Source of the DNA: a virus
IMG/VR virus record: IMGVR_UViG_3300043435_000825
Location: 1-43,183 of that record
Direction: 5' to 3' (one strand)
DNA: 43,183 nucleotides
Every line of letters starts with the position of its first letter. Position 1 is the stretch's first letter. The notes below the pieces were generated by a model, which was given only the letters and a program-made list of their open reading frames with translations, had not been told where the DNA came from and did not search any database. Shown here piece after piece: positions 11,452 to 18,771 of this stretch. The position numbers were made by a program, and so were the translations under genes.

Positions 11452-11837
11452 GGGGATGTGTAGTTTCGACATAGATAAATATCTATTGTTAGGCACGTAG
11501 AGGATAATAGTTGGCCTCTTTAAAAGTTCTATTGAAAATTAACTGCTGAAGATAACGTAGTTAGCTATGACTTCTCTTATGATGACGTTGTAGCCCTTGC
11601 AGCCTAAGTTGTTGCACATTCAATACAATGAAGTCTGATAGTTGTATTGGGTGTAAATTATTGGACTGGGCCAAATATTTGATTTGCGTAAATGGCTGAG
11701 AAAATGGTAAATCTTAAGGGTAATATTTTTAGATATTTTTAATTATTACTTCCCAACAATTTAAAATATATAAACGTGTAGTCTGGCAGTAATAATTTTT
11801 TATGGACGCGGGGTGCGACTCCCCGCCATCTCCACCA
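11452..11837 (+). ncRNA. ssrA: tmRNA (transfer-messenger RNA)
   Basis: 386 nt. The 5' end GGGGATG pairs with CATCTCC, giving the Ala-type G3-U70 pair, discriminator A, encoded CCA. TAGTTTCGAC is the conserved D-loop region; the T-arm is GCGGGG, loop TGCGACT, CCCCGC. The tag frame runs 11545-11607 from GCT to TAA and encodes AEDNVVSYDFSYDDVVALAA, ending in the A-L-A-A degron read by ClpXP. tmRNA rescues stalled ribosomes with SmpB; no SmpB gene lies in this window, so host SmpB would be needed. The 20-residue tag is longer than typical 8-15. A TATTTATT lies about 20 nt upstream (11425-11432). Confidence 0.93.
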
Positions 11838-11869
11838 TTTTTATTCAAAGTTTATATTTTGAATATGTA

Positions 11870-11877
11870 TATTTATA
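11870..11877 (+). promoter_or_regulatory. TATTTATA box, putative late promoter
   Basis: TATTTATA ends 2 nt before ATG 11880 (5 nt before ATG 11883). No Shine-Dalgarno. Confidence 0.55.
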
Positions 11878-11879
11878 TA

Positions 11880-12293
11880 ATGATGAAAAGATATAGTTTA
11901 TTATACGAATCAAGCATATATGATTATCTAGTATGGGAACCGACTGGAAAATTGCAATATATTGCGGATGAATTGGATAAAATTCCAATCGACAGTTCTA
12001 AACTTTATAGAGGAATGTCTGAGAAAGAATATAATATTTTAAAGAGTACTGGTAGAGTTACGTCGAAAGGTAAGGGAAATACCAGAAACATCGTGGGTAG
12101 TTATCTAGCGAGTGATTTTAAATTGGCAGCTAGGTTTGCGTTGGTCAATTACAGAGACGCTGGAGAAGGTATAGTGGTTGTAATAGATAAAAGTAAGTTA
12201 CCTGATTTAAAAAATGTAGATCCAGGCAATTATGTTACTAGTTATATACCGATAGAATCAGTAACAAAAATTATAGATTTAAAAAAGTTATGA
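11880..12293 (+). CDS. Putative capsid-targeted ADP-ribosyltransferase
   Basis: 137 aa. A longer frame opening at 11802 lies in the tmRNA and is rejected. With ATG 11880 the protein opens MMKRYSLLYE, placing Glu at residue 10 as in the other leader-bearing genes. K-L-Y-R-G-M at 41-46 supplies the ART-fold Arg (R44); S-Y-L-A-S-D-F-K-L-A-A-R-F-A at 74-87 is the S/T-x-D-x-x-x-A-x-x-F-A strand-helix; I-P-I-E-S-V-T-K-I-I near the end fits the final strand and may carry a catalytic Glu. Only about 60 residues are shared in layout with the 4720 protein. Its stop overlaps the ATG of the next gene. Packaging and function are inference. Confidence 0.6.
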   Translation: MMKRYSLLYESSIYDYLVWEPTGKLQYIADELDKIPIDSSKLYRGMSEKEYNILKSTGRVTSKGKGNTRNIVGSYLASDFKLAARFALVNYRDAGEGIVVVIDKSKLPDLKNVDPGNYVTSYIPIESVTKIIDLKKL

Positions 12294-12475
12294 GTAATAT
12301 TAAACTAACGAAGGCCGAAGCCGAAAAGAAAGTGTATCAATTAACTGAAGATCTTTTGCATGTTAGAAAAGATTTTAAGGATGTAGCTAGTGGATACAAA
12401 GATCGAATGAAAGAAATTGAATCTGAAATTAAAGCTATAGTAGAAGAAGCTTCGTCTGGAGATCCAACTAAATAA
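12290..12475 (+). CDS. Small helical protein, 61 aa
   Basis: The ATG overlaps the upstream TGA (ATGA), so it is translationally coupled to the ART-like gene. It is nearly all helix, heptad-like, with alternating K and E (K-A-E-A-E-K-K-V-Y-Q-L-T-E-D). It may be an antitoxin-like partner or a cofactor of the upstream protein, or simply a small coiled coil; nothing decides. A bidirectional terminator follows at once. Confidence 0.7.
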   Translation: MSNIKLTKAEAEKKVYQLTEDLLHVRKDFKDVASGYKDRMKEIESEIKAIVEEASSGDPTK

Positions 12476-12480
12476 AACAA

Positions 12481-12507
12481 AACCCGGTGTAAAAACCGGG
12501 TTTTTTT
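12481..12507 (+). terminator. Bidirectional terminator between convergent genes
   Basis: Stem AACCCGGT/ACCGGGTT, loop GTAAAA, T-run on the plus strand and A-run before it. It serves both the 12290 gene and the minus-strand gene ending at 12509. Confidence 0.9.
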
Positions 12508-12508
12508 A

Positions 12509-12793
12509 TTACTGTTGTTTGGCGGCGGGTTTAAATGTGCCGTCTTTTAAATTGAGACTACCATCGCCATATTTTGTAGCTAGATTATTAAGTAGACTTT
12601 CTTCTAGTTTTTGAATATCTTTCCACTCGACGAGAATAGCTGATCTACGATCAGTTAATTCGGTTTTGGTTTGGTCCAATTCAATTTCTTCCAATTGCAG
12701 TTGTCCGAGTTCAAATATTTTTTGTTGATATTTGGATTGAACGATTGCGATTTCTTGCATTTCTTGTTCTGTAAATTTAGTAACATCACTCAT
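12509..12793 (-). CDS. Small coiled-coil protein, 94 aa
   Basis: Residues 5-70 form a helix with heptads (E-Q-E-M-Q-E-I-A-I-V-Q-S-K-Y). The tail A-T-K-Y-G-D-G-S-L-N-L-K-D-G-T-F is a short beta motif I recall from small proteins of marine T4-like phages, without a name. Last gene of the minus-strand cluster, sharing the terminator at 12481. Confidence 0.75.
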   Translation of the reverse strand: MSDVTKFTEQEMQEIAIVQSKYQQKIFELGQLQLEEIELDQTKTELTDRRSAILVEWKDIQKLEESLLNNLATKYGDGSLNLKDGTFKPAAKQQ

Positions 12794-12844
12794 AATATTT
12801 TAGATACATATCTAATAATTGTTTTTGTAAATTATTATATTGTG

Positions 12845-14680
12845 TTATTTTGATAAAGAATCGATTGAATTTTTTACTTTGGGATCTATTACTAAATCTT
12901 GTGTATTTTTATTAACTATCGCTTTTAAGAATTTCTTTAAAACACCCATTAACATTTTATCCTCGTTTGAAGATATTTTACTTTTTGAAAGTTCTTTTAA
13001 TAACATTACCATTGAGGGTAAACTTTTCTTTATATCTTCAATTATAGATTTTGATTGTGCTAATAAATTAGAAGAAGGTGTGATTCCAGTTTCCACCGCC
13101 TTGCCGAGACTCTCGGCCGACTCTTGTTCATTTATTTTACCAATTAAATCTTTGACTTGAGAAATTGAAGGAGTGTTATTCAATTCCCATAAAAATCGTT
13201 TGATAAATTTTTTCTTTAATTTTTTTGCTATAGGTTTATTTTCTACTGAAATAAAATCAAGTAGTTTTAATGATTCCAATGAATTTTTTAAAGTGGAGAA
13301 ATATCTACTTACGCCTTTATTTATTTGTAAATCTTTGCCCAATCCTTTTTTAAGTTCGGATTGAAGTCTTATTAATTGTGAATAATAAGCACCAAATTTA
13401 TTTATTTCATCCGGTGTCAATTTATCTTCATCTATACCTGATGTGCCTGTTGTGCCTGCAGTACCTGTTGTGCCTGCAGTACCTGTTGTGCCTGCAGTAC
13501 CTGTTGTGCCAGTTGTGCCAGTTGTGCCTGCAGTACCTGTTGTGCCAGTTGTGCCAGTTGTGCCTGCAGTACCTGTTGTGCCAGTTGTGCCAGTTGTGCC
13601 TGCAGTGCCAGTTGTGCCAGTTGTGCCAGTTGTGCCTGCAGTGCCAGTTGTGCCTGGATCACTTGGCAACGTTACATTTGAAAAAGCATCTTCTATAGAT
13701 TTGCCAGCTTTTAATACAATATAAGCAGCATATAATTTATTGAAAATCGGACCTATGCCATTTTTATGTAAAATGATATAAAGTTTTTTAAGTTCATATG
13801 GTTCAATACCCAATGATGGAGCAACTGTCTTAATTATTTTTTCGAAACTACTTATAAATTCATTCTTTTTAGTATTATCGTCCCAATAAGATAATTCATC
13901 TATTTCTTTTATAACAGTAGATTTAATAGGTAATTCTATATTTTTAGGTATTATTTTACTATTATCTGTTATATTATTTAAAACATTCTTGGCATCCACC
14001 GGCAAATTATCATATAAATTCTCAAAATCTTGTTTTATTTTACTTACATCTATTTGTTTTAATGTAATTCCACGTCCAATATCATCACCCCAATTTAAAT
14101 TAGCAATTTTTGTAGTTTGATATCCAGATCTACCTGTTGTGCCTGATGTGCCTGATGTGCCTGTTGTGCCTGTGGTACCTGTTGTGCCCGATGTGCCTGT
14201 TGTGCCTGTGGTGCCTGTTGTGCCTGTTGTACCTTTTGTGCCTGTGGTACCTGTTGTGCCTGCAGTACCTGTGGTGCCTGCAGTACCTGTTGTGCCTGTG
14301 GTACCTGTTGTGCCTGTGGTACCTGTTGTGCCTGCAGTACCTGTGGTGCCTGCAGTACCTGTGGTGCCTGCAGTACTTCTTACCGATTTAATCTTATTTG
14401 ATAAATCTGTTAACTGTGTTGCATATGGAATTATTTCGGGGGTAATTAAATATTTACTTGGGCCATTTGTGAGATCGTTAATAAGATTTTCTTTGGTGGA
14501 TCCTATTTCATCTGCAATACTGGTTAAAAGAGCGTCTACATTTTTATCCAAAACTTCAAGATCATTAGCTGACAATTCTTTTTTTCCGCCTAAGCCCACT
14601 GATCCTTTTAGTTTATCTAAAAAACCAGCTTCGTTTAAAAATTCTTTATACAACTCTTCGGTGTAATTTATTTCGTTCAT
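12845..14680 (-). CDS. Collagen-repeat protein with capsid-leader-like N terminus
   Basis: 611 aa. It begins [17 protein letters not shown], ending F-L-N-E at 17, close to T4 internal-protein leaders (Y-Q-E-F-I-A-E). Two collagen-like Gly-Thr-Thr/Ala tracts at about 105-186 and 343-415 separate three helical blocks (40-100, 190-340, 420-600). Gly occurs at every third position throughout both tracts, the requirement for a collagen triple helix; phage fibres often use such spacers, and a trimeric rod is likely. No enzyme motif. It starts 1 nt after the stop of the 803-aa gene, so the pair is co-transcribed. A head or tail structural role is inferred. Confidence 0.75.
   Translation of the reverse strand: MNEINYTEELYKEFLNEAGFLDKLKGSVGLGGKKELSANDLEVLDKNVDALLTSIADEIGSTKENLINDLTNGPSKYLITPEIIPYATQLTDLSNKIKSVRSTAGTTGTAGTTGTAGTTGTTGTTGTTGTTGTAGTTGTAGTTGTTGTKGTTGTTGTTGTTGTSGTTGTTGTTGTSGTSGTTGRSGYQTTKIANLNWGDDIGRGITLKQIDVSKIKQDFENLYDNLPVDAKNVLNNITDNSKIIPKNIELPIKSTVIKEIDELSYWDDNTKKNEFISSFEKIIKTVAPSLGIEPYELKKLYIILHKNGIGPIFNKLYAAYIVLKAGKSIEDAFSNVTLPSDPGTTGTAGTTGTTGTTGTAGTTGTTGTTGTAGTTGTTGTTGTAGTTGTTGTTGTAGTTGTAGTTGTAGTTGTSGIDEDKLTPDEINKFGAYYSQLIRLQSELKKGLGKDLQINKGVSRYFSTLKNSLESLKLLDFISVENKPIAKKLKKKFIKRFLWELNNTPSISQVKDLIGKINEQESAESLGKAVETGITPSSNLLAQSKSIIEDIKKSLPSMVMLLKELSKSKISSNEDKMLMGVLKKFLKAIVNKNTQDLVIDPKVKNSIDSLSK
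13438..13653 (-). repeat. Collagen-coding tandem repeat (C-terminal tract)
   Basis: Nine-base units coding G-T-T or G-T-A, read on the plus strand as TGTGCCTG/CAGTACC variants. Units differ mostly at third codon positions, so selection appears to act on the protein. The plus-strand V-P-V-V-P-A frames here are shadows. Confidence 0.9.
14131..14376 (-). repeat. Collagen-coding tandem repeat (N-terminal tract)
   Basis: The same 9-base family as 13438-13653 in the same gene, with occasional G-T-S and G-T-K units. Such tracts expand and contract by slippage, so length may vary among relatives. Confidence 0.9.
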
Positions 14681-14681
14681 A

Positions 14682-17093
14682 TTATATATATAGTTTTTTA
14701 ATCAGCGTCTTGTATACTGATTCTTTTACTGTTGAAGCAACTATGGATTGTGGTAAACCGCCGGCTGAATTTATAACTTTAGCGAAGATATCTAGATTTT
14801 CTTGAGAAACGTCTTTGCTAGCTATACTATTAGCAAGAGAAGTAAGAACCCTGTCGGGTTCTGAGCCGGGATACATTTTTTCCAAAGCTGGTTTTAAAAA
14901 TTTATTGTAATATTCTGGATCCTCAAGTTTTTCTATTAAATTTCCATATCCAAGTGATTGATTTAATGTTTTTAACTGTTCACCAGTTATATTTTTAAGA
15001 CCACTTACAGCGGTAGACGCAACGTTTGTTACTGCCTTTCCAGCTTTTGTTGCCAGCTTAGCTAAAGCATCTTCATCAACTGCATTTCCCATCTGTTTAG
15101 CCACACTCATTGCAACGTGTGCAGCCTTCGCTTCATCCGGAGTCAATTTATCAATAACATTTACGCCATTTATAGATATTGGTATATGACCTCTTAATTC
15201 AGCAGTCAAATTGAGTGTTTTTGTTCCAACTCCTGAATAAAATTGTTGTTTATCAATTATTCCGGCATCCAGAGCTGTTTTCAAGATTCTATATTGATCT
15301 TCGCCTCCTCTACCCGATACCAAAAACTTTTGCATATAGTCATCTGCTGCTTTTGCATCTCCGCCCAGTGCGAGTTTTCCAAGTTCTTTTAGGGATTGTG
15401 TAGCACCAGTTGCTGTGCGTGTTACGGCTTGTGATGCTACATCTGCTGCATTTGATGTTGATTTGGATGCTGCTCCATTCAATATTCCGCTGTTTTTTAC
15501 TCTACGTGACATCCAATCTAACCATTTATCAGTATGAGACTCTCTAGCATCAAACCAATCACTAAATGAATCTATTTGTCCTGCTTTTTCACCTACAAGT
15601 TTTTTTACTATGGCGTTGACTGCATTTTCATCATATCCTTTGGTTTTGAGAAATGATTTGAGAACTTCTATACCATCATTGTTGTCAACAGTTTCTGCAA
15701 AATTCTTGAGCTGATCAGCAAAATCATTTGGTTTTAATTTCATCAAATCAATATCAGCAATTGTATTTGATGCGCCTATTTTCATTGCACTTGCTGCATC
15801 TGCAGCTACATTTAATAAATTTTTAGGTAATCCACCTGCGCCATTAATAACAACGCTAATGTCATCGTTGGCCGTTAATCTAAGATATTGTTTTATTCCT
15901 GACAAGTCTGCACTAAAATTTTGTGATTCTGCTTCTTCTTTAAAAGCGTCATACAATTTTTTATTTGTACTGATAATATCAAATAACTTTGTATTACCAC
16001 CCGGAAGCTTGCTAACCATTAATTTTGATATATCAACTTCAGATACTTCGACATTTCCACTGATAACGTTTTTATCTGATATAGCAGTCGCCGCATCTCC
16101 TGTAAAGTAAGATTTAGCACCGTCAATAAATCCCCCGCCTTTGAAGTAACTAAATAATCCTTTTGTAAGTGATCCACCAACTAAAGATAAACCTGTGACT
16201 ACTAATGACTTCTTAAATGCTTCTCCCCAAGTTTCTTTTTTGAGATAATGACCAGCGACTGTTCTTATTAATAAACCAACGAAAACGCCGATTGCCAATG
16301 ATGTGCCTACAGTAGCACCCGCGAATGATACCGATAACATTTTTGTGATGTTAATTAACAAACCGATTATTGTATTGGTCCATTTTGGATTCAACTTTGT
16401 AAAATCTTGTAATTTGCTCAACATTGATGTTCCAGAAGAATCAGTCTCATATGTTATGGTACCATCAGCTGCTCTTTTCGCAATCTTCATACTTGGGCCC
16501 AATTTGGCCATTATCATTTGCCAAGCTGATCCTTGTTTTTTAGCGTCTAAAATATCTGATTTTAATGTAGACGACCACTTTACAAATCTATTGAGTGCAT
16601 TTACCACAATTGATTGAAATAAAGTTATTGCAATCTGGCCAGCTTTACCACCCAATTCTTTTGTTTTTAATGCGGCCTTTTGAATGATGCTTGGCTCGGC
16701 TCCAATATTTTTTGGTAACGATATGTCTTTTAGTCTTGCATCAGAACCAACATTATCTAGATATTGTTTATTATCTGTATGGAATTTATTGATTAGAGAT
16801 AATATCTTTTTTGAAGTATCCGCTGTTGATACTGGATCGGTGGCGGCTTCTACTAACAGTGATGTGTCTGAAATTTGTTGATTGTGTTTGTATATTTCTC
16901 TTAATGTTTTGCGGGTACCAACACTTAGTTTAAATTCTGCTAAATGTAGAGTGTTATTTTCTATACATCCGTGTAGAATAGATAATTCATTTAACATTCG
17001 ATTGAATGTAAATTCGGATTTTTTAAAATTATCAATCTCTCGTTTAGATAAATTCAGATTTAACCATTGATTTTCCCCCAATAAAGATATCAT
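14682..17093 (-). CDS. Large protein with hydrophobic Gly-rich core, possibly ejected
   Basis: 803 aa. Residues 1-75 helical; hydrophobic segments at about 152-170, 241-280 (I-I-G-L-L-I-N-I-T ... G-V-F-V-G-L-L-I-R) and 295-316 ([11 protein letters not shown]) could enter membranes. The rest is long and helical, with two stretches near 480-520 and 650-690 rich in A, K and D. S-L-L-V-E-A-A at 79-84 would fit a prohead-protease L-x-E site. No enzymatic motif. First gene of a minus-strand operon, preceded by a TATTTATT box 4 nt from its ATG. An internal or ejection protein is a reasonable guess, not shown. Confidence 0.7.
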   Translation of the reverse strand: MISLLGENQWLNLNLSKREIDNFKKSEFTFNRMLNELSILHGCIENNTLHLAEFKLSVGTRKTLREIYKHNQQISDTSLLVEAATDPVSTADTSKKILSLINKFHTDNKQYLDNVGSDARLKDISLPKNIGAEPSIIQKAALKTKELGGKAGQIAITLFQSIVVNALNRFVKWSSTLKSDILDAKKQGSAWQMIMAKLGPSMKIAKRAADGTITYETDSSGTSMLSKLQDFTKLNPKWTNTIIGLLINITKMLSVSFAGATVGTSLAIGVFVGLLIRTVAGHYLKKETWGEAFKKSLVVTGLSLVGGSLTKGLFSYFKGGGFIDGAKSYFTGDAATAISDKNVISGNVEVSEVDISKLMVSKLPGGNTKLFDIISTNKKLYDAFKEEAESQNFSADLSGIKQYLRLTANDDISVVINGAGGLPKNLLNVAADAASAMKIGASNTIADIDLMKLKPNDFADQLKNFAETVDNNDGIEVLKSFLKTKGYDENAVNAIVKKLVGEKAGQIDSFSDWFDARESHTDKWLDWMSRRVKNSGILNGAASKSTSNAADVASQAVTRTATGATQSLKELGKLALGGDAKAADDYMQKFLVSGRGGEDQYRILKTALDAGIIDKQQFYSGVGTKTLNLTAELRGHIPISINGVNVIDKLTPDEAKAAHVAMSVAKQMGNAVDEDALAKLATKAGKAVTNVASTAVSGLKNITGEQLKTLNQSLGYGNLIEKLEDPEYYNKFLKPALEKMYPGSEPDRVLTSLANSIASKDVSQENLDIFAKVINSAGGLPQSIVASTVKESVYKTLIKKLYI

Positions 17094-17097
17094 ATTT

Positions 17098-17105
17098 AAT
17101 AAATA
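17098..17105 (-). promoter_or_regulatory. TATTTATT box on the minus strand, putative late promoter
   Basis: Reading the minus strand, TATTTATT ends 4 nt before the ATG at 17093. This shows the box follows gene orientation. Confidence 0.5.
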
Positions 17106-17138
17106 TATAGATGTAAATAAATGTTGATTAAAATAAAG

Positions 17139-17167
17139 TTGACATAGTTGTTATTTGTATGTATTAT
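17139..17167 (+). promoter_or_regulatory. Sigma-70-type promoter
   Basis: TTGACA at 17139-17144, 17-nt spacer, TATTAT at 17162-17167. It leaves a leader of about 70 nt before 17245, in which GGTAAT (17188) can pair with ATTACC (17211). Confidence 0.75.
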
Positions 17168-17244
17168 CAGATTATGTTCTGAGACTGGTAATCTTAGAAC
17201 TCGTAAATATATTACCACGTTTAAATATTAAAGTATAAATTAGT

Positions 17245-17436
17245 ATGACAGTTAAAAGTGACAGTGTTATAGATAGCAATATTAAGTACGTAATTCTACG
17301 TGATGGCAGACGAGTTTCAGATTTGGAATATGTTTCCAAAGTCGAAGCTAAAACTGAATATGAACATTGGTCATCAATCCTTAATCGGTGGCCTGATGGA
17401 TCTAAAATTGAAATTGTAGAAGTGAAAGGTAAATAA
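17245..17436 (+). CDS. Small protein, 63 aa
   Basis: A beta-rich start (I-K-Y-V-I-L-R-D-G-R-R-V-S) followed by a helix with W-S-S-I-L-N-R-W-P-D-G-S-K and a final strand I-E-I-V-E-V-K. No family recognised. It carries a sigma-70 promoter and overlaps the next gene by one base (TAATG), so the two are coupled, probably as early genes. Confidence 0.75.
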   Translation: MTVKSDSVIDSNIKYVILRDGRRVSDLEYVSKVEAKTEYEHWSSILNRWPDGSKIEIVEVKGK

Positions 17437-17669
17437 TGAGTGGTAATATATTTGGCTTAAAACAGAAGATTAACGCAGCTAGCACAGAAAAAGAAGTATT
17501 AGATTTATTACAGTTGAGCAAAACATTTGTAGATGCGTCTCCAGAAACAATTCGTTCTTGGAAAAATTCATCCACAAAAAAATTACATCAGTTAAATTCA
17601 ACTAAACCAGCAATAGAAAATGTTGAAACTGACAACAATAAACCCGTAAAGAAGAAAAAGAAAAAGTAA
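17436..17669 (+). CDS. Small protein with Lys-rich tail, 77 aa
   Basis: Helical residues 5-50 (L-D-L-L-Q-L-S-K-T-F) and a tail ending in seven Lys after P-V, likely to touch nucleic acid or acidic partners. Translationally coupled to the 17245 gene and closed by the terminator at 17692. Function unknown. Confidence 0.75.
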   Translation: MSGNIFGLKQKINAASTEKEVLDLLQLSKTFVDASPETIRSWKNSSTKKLHQLNSTKPAIENVETDNNKPVKKKKKK

Positions 17670-17691
17670 GAGGTGGTTAAATTGATTGTGA

Positions 17692-17722
17692 AAAGACGTT
17701 ACTTCGGTAACGTCTTTATTTT
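17692..17722 (+). terminator. Rho-independent terminator
   Basis: Stem AAAGACGTTA/TAACGTCTTT with loop CTTCGG (UUCG type), then TATTTTTTC. Confidence 0.93.
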
Positions 17723-17739
17723 TTCTTATATACTTATAT

Positions 17740-18093
17740 ATGATGATAGATAAATACTCTTCATTAACTTTGCCATCTGATTATAGTCAGATGGAGGGTT
17801 TGATTAAAGTCAATAAAATTAAGTTGATGGAACAAATTGTTTCGTCTATATGTTACGCGGTGAAGAACAATTTGAATGCGATAGAGGTCTTTAATTTTAA
17901 AGATTCTGATTTCATAGTAGTATTAGTCCGTGATTCATTTGAAAGTAATTTAAATAGTATTTATAATTATTATATCTCATCTGAGACATATGAACATTGC
18001 GGACGTGTTTTAAATATTAAACAACAACTAAACCAAAAAAATGAACAAGAAAAAAGACACAAGTCCAAAGGTTCACCAAAACGAAAAAATTAA
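17740..18093 (+). CDS. Hypothetical protein upstream of PhoH
   Basis: 117 aa. A helical start with M-E-G-L-I-K-V-N-K-I-K-L-M-E-Q and a central beta part (F-N-F-K-D-S-D-F-I-V-V-L-V). The basic tail (K-R-H-K-S-K-G-S-P-K-R-K-N) overlaps the PhoH reading frame by 53 nt. A second ATG at 17743 is equally possible; a TACTTATA box lies 1-4 nt upstream. In phages of this type a small protein before PhoH is common, but I do not recognise the family. Confidence 0.7.
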   Translation: MMIDKYSSLTLPSDYSQMEGLIKVNKIKLMEQIVSSICYAVKNNLNAIEVFNFKDSDFIVVLVRDSFESNLNSIYNYYISSETYEHCGRVLNIKQQLNQKNEQEKRHKSKGSPKRKN

Positions 18094-18751
18094 AGAATCA
18101 GTTAGAATAGATGAACGACAACTTACATCTAAACAGATTGAATTATTAAATTTATTACAAAATAAAACAACCAAACTAGTCTTTATTTCTGGGCCAGCTG
18201 GAACTGCCAAAACATATACGTCAATATTAGCAGGTTTAACCTTATTGAATCATAAAAGGGTGAGTGAAATTATATATGTTAGAAGTATAGTTGAAAGCAG
18301 CGATAGTAAATTAGGATTTTTGCCTGGTGAAATGGATGAAAAAATGAGTCCATATATCCAACCATTGATAGACAAATTAGAAGAATTGTTGCCAAAACAC
18401 GATATTGATAAATTGAAAAAAGAGGAACGTATTCACGGATTCCCAATCAATTTTTTACGTGGTTTAAGTTGGAATGCTAAATGTATCGTAGCAGATGAAG
18501 CTCAGAATATGAGTAAAAAAGAACTAATAACATTGATCACACGTGTGGGTGAATTCAGTAAGTTATTTATCTGTGGCGATCCAGATCAAAGTGATATCAA
18601 CGGTAAAAGTGGATTTGTGCCAATGATGAATGTTTTCGACGATGAAGAAAGTAGAAATAATGGAATTTATGTATTCAAATTTGATGAAGACGACATTGTT
18701 CGGAGTGGTTTAGTAAAATTTATATTAAAAAAACTAAAAAACGTTAGTTGA
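18041..18751 (+). CDS. phoH: PhoH-like ATPase
   Basis: 236 aa. Walker A G-P-A-G-T-A-K-T at 51-58, Walker B/DEAQ-like C-I-V-A-D-E-A-Q-N at about 148-156, then the sensor stretch L-F-I-C-G-D-P-D-Q-S-D. These are hallmarks of PhoH, an RNA-helicase-related ATPase found in many marine phages and in bacteria; its phage role is not settled. Residues 1-30 are a Lys-rich extension. The only usable ATG lies inside the preceding gene, giving a 53-nt overlap. Twenty nt to the first fibre gene, so it may be read with the fibre operon. Confidence 0.93.
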   Translation: MNKKKDTSPKVHQNEKIKESVRIDERQLTSKQIELLNLLQNKTTKLVFISGPAGTAKTYTSILAGLTLLNHKRVSEIIYVRSIVESSDSKLGFLPGEMDEKMSPYIQPLIDKLEELLPKHDIDKLKKEERIHGFPINFLRGLSWNAKCIVADEAQNMSKKELITLITRVGEFSKLFICGDPDQSDINGKSGFVPMMNVFDDEESRNNGIYVFKFDEDDIVRSGLVKFILKKLKNVS

Positions 18752-18771
18752 TTAATAATTATTAATATAAT

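Noticed and set aside
13438-13724. Plus-strand frames coding V-P-V-V-P-A and L-C-L-Q-Y-L repeats
   Set aside because: They are antisense shadows of the collagen G-T-T/A tract, with no start context and no function outside the repeat.
13438-14376. Possible CRISPR-like repeats
   Set aside because: The units are contiguous 9-base codon repeats without spacers, inside an open reading frame.
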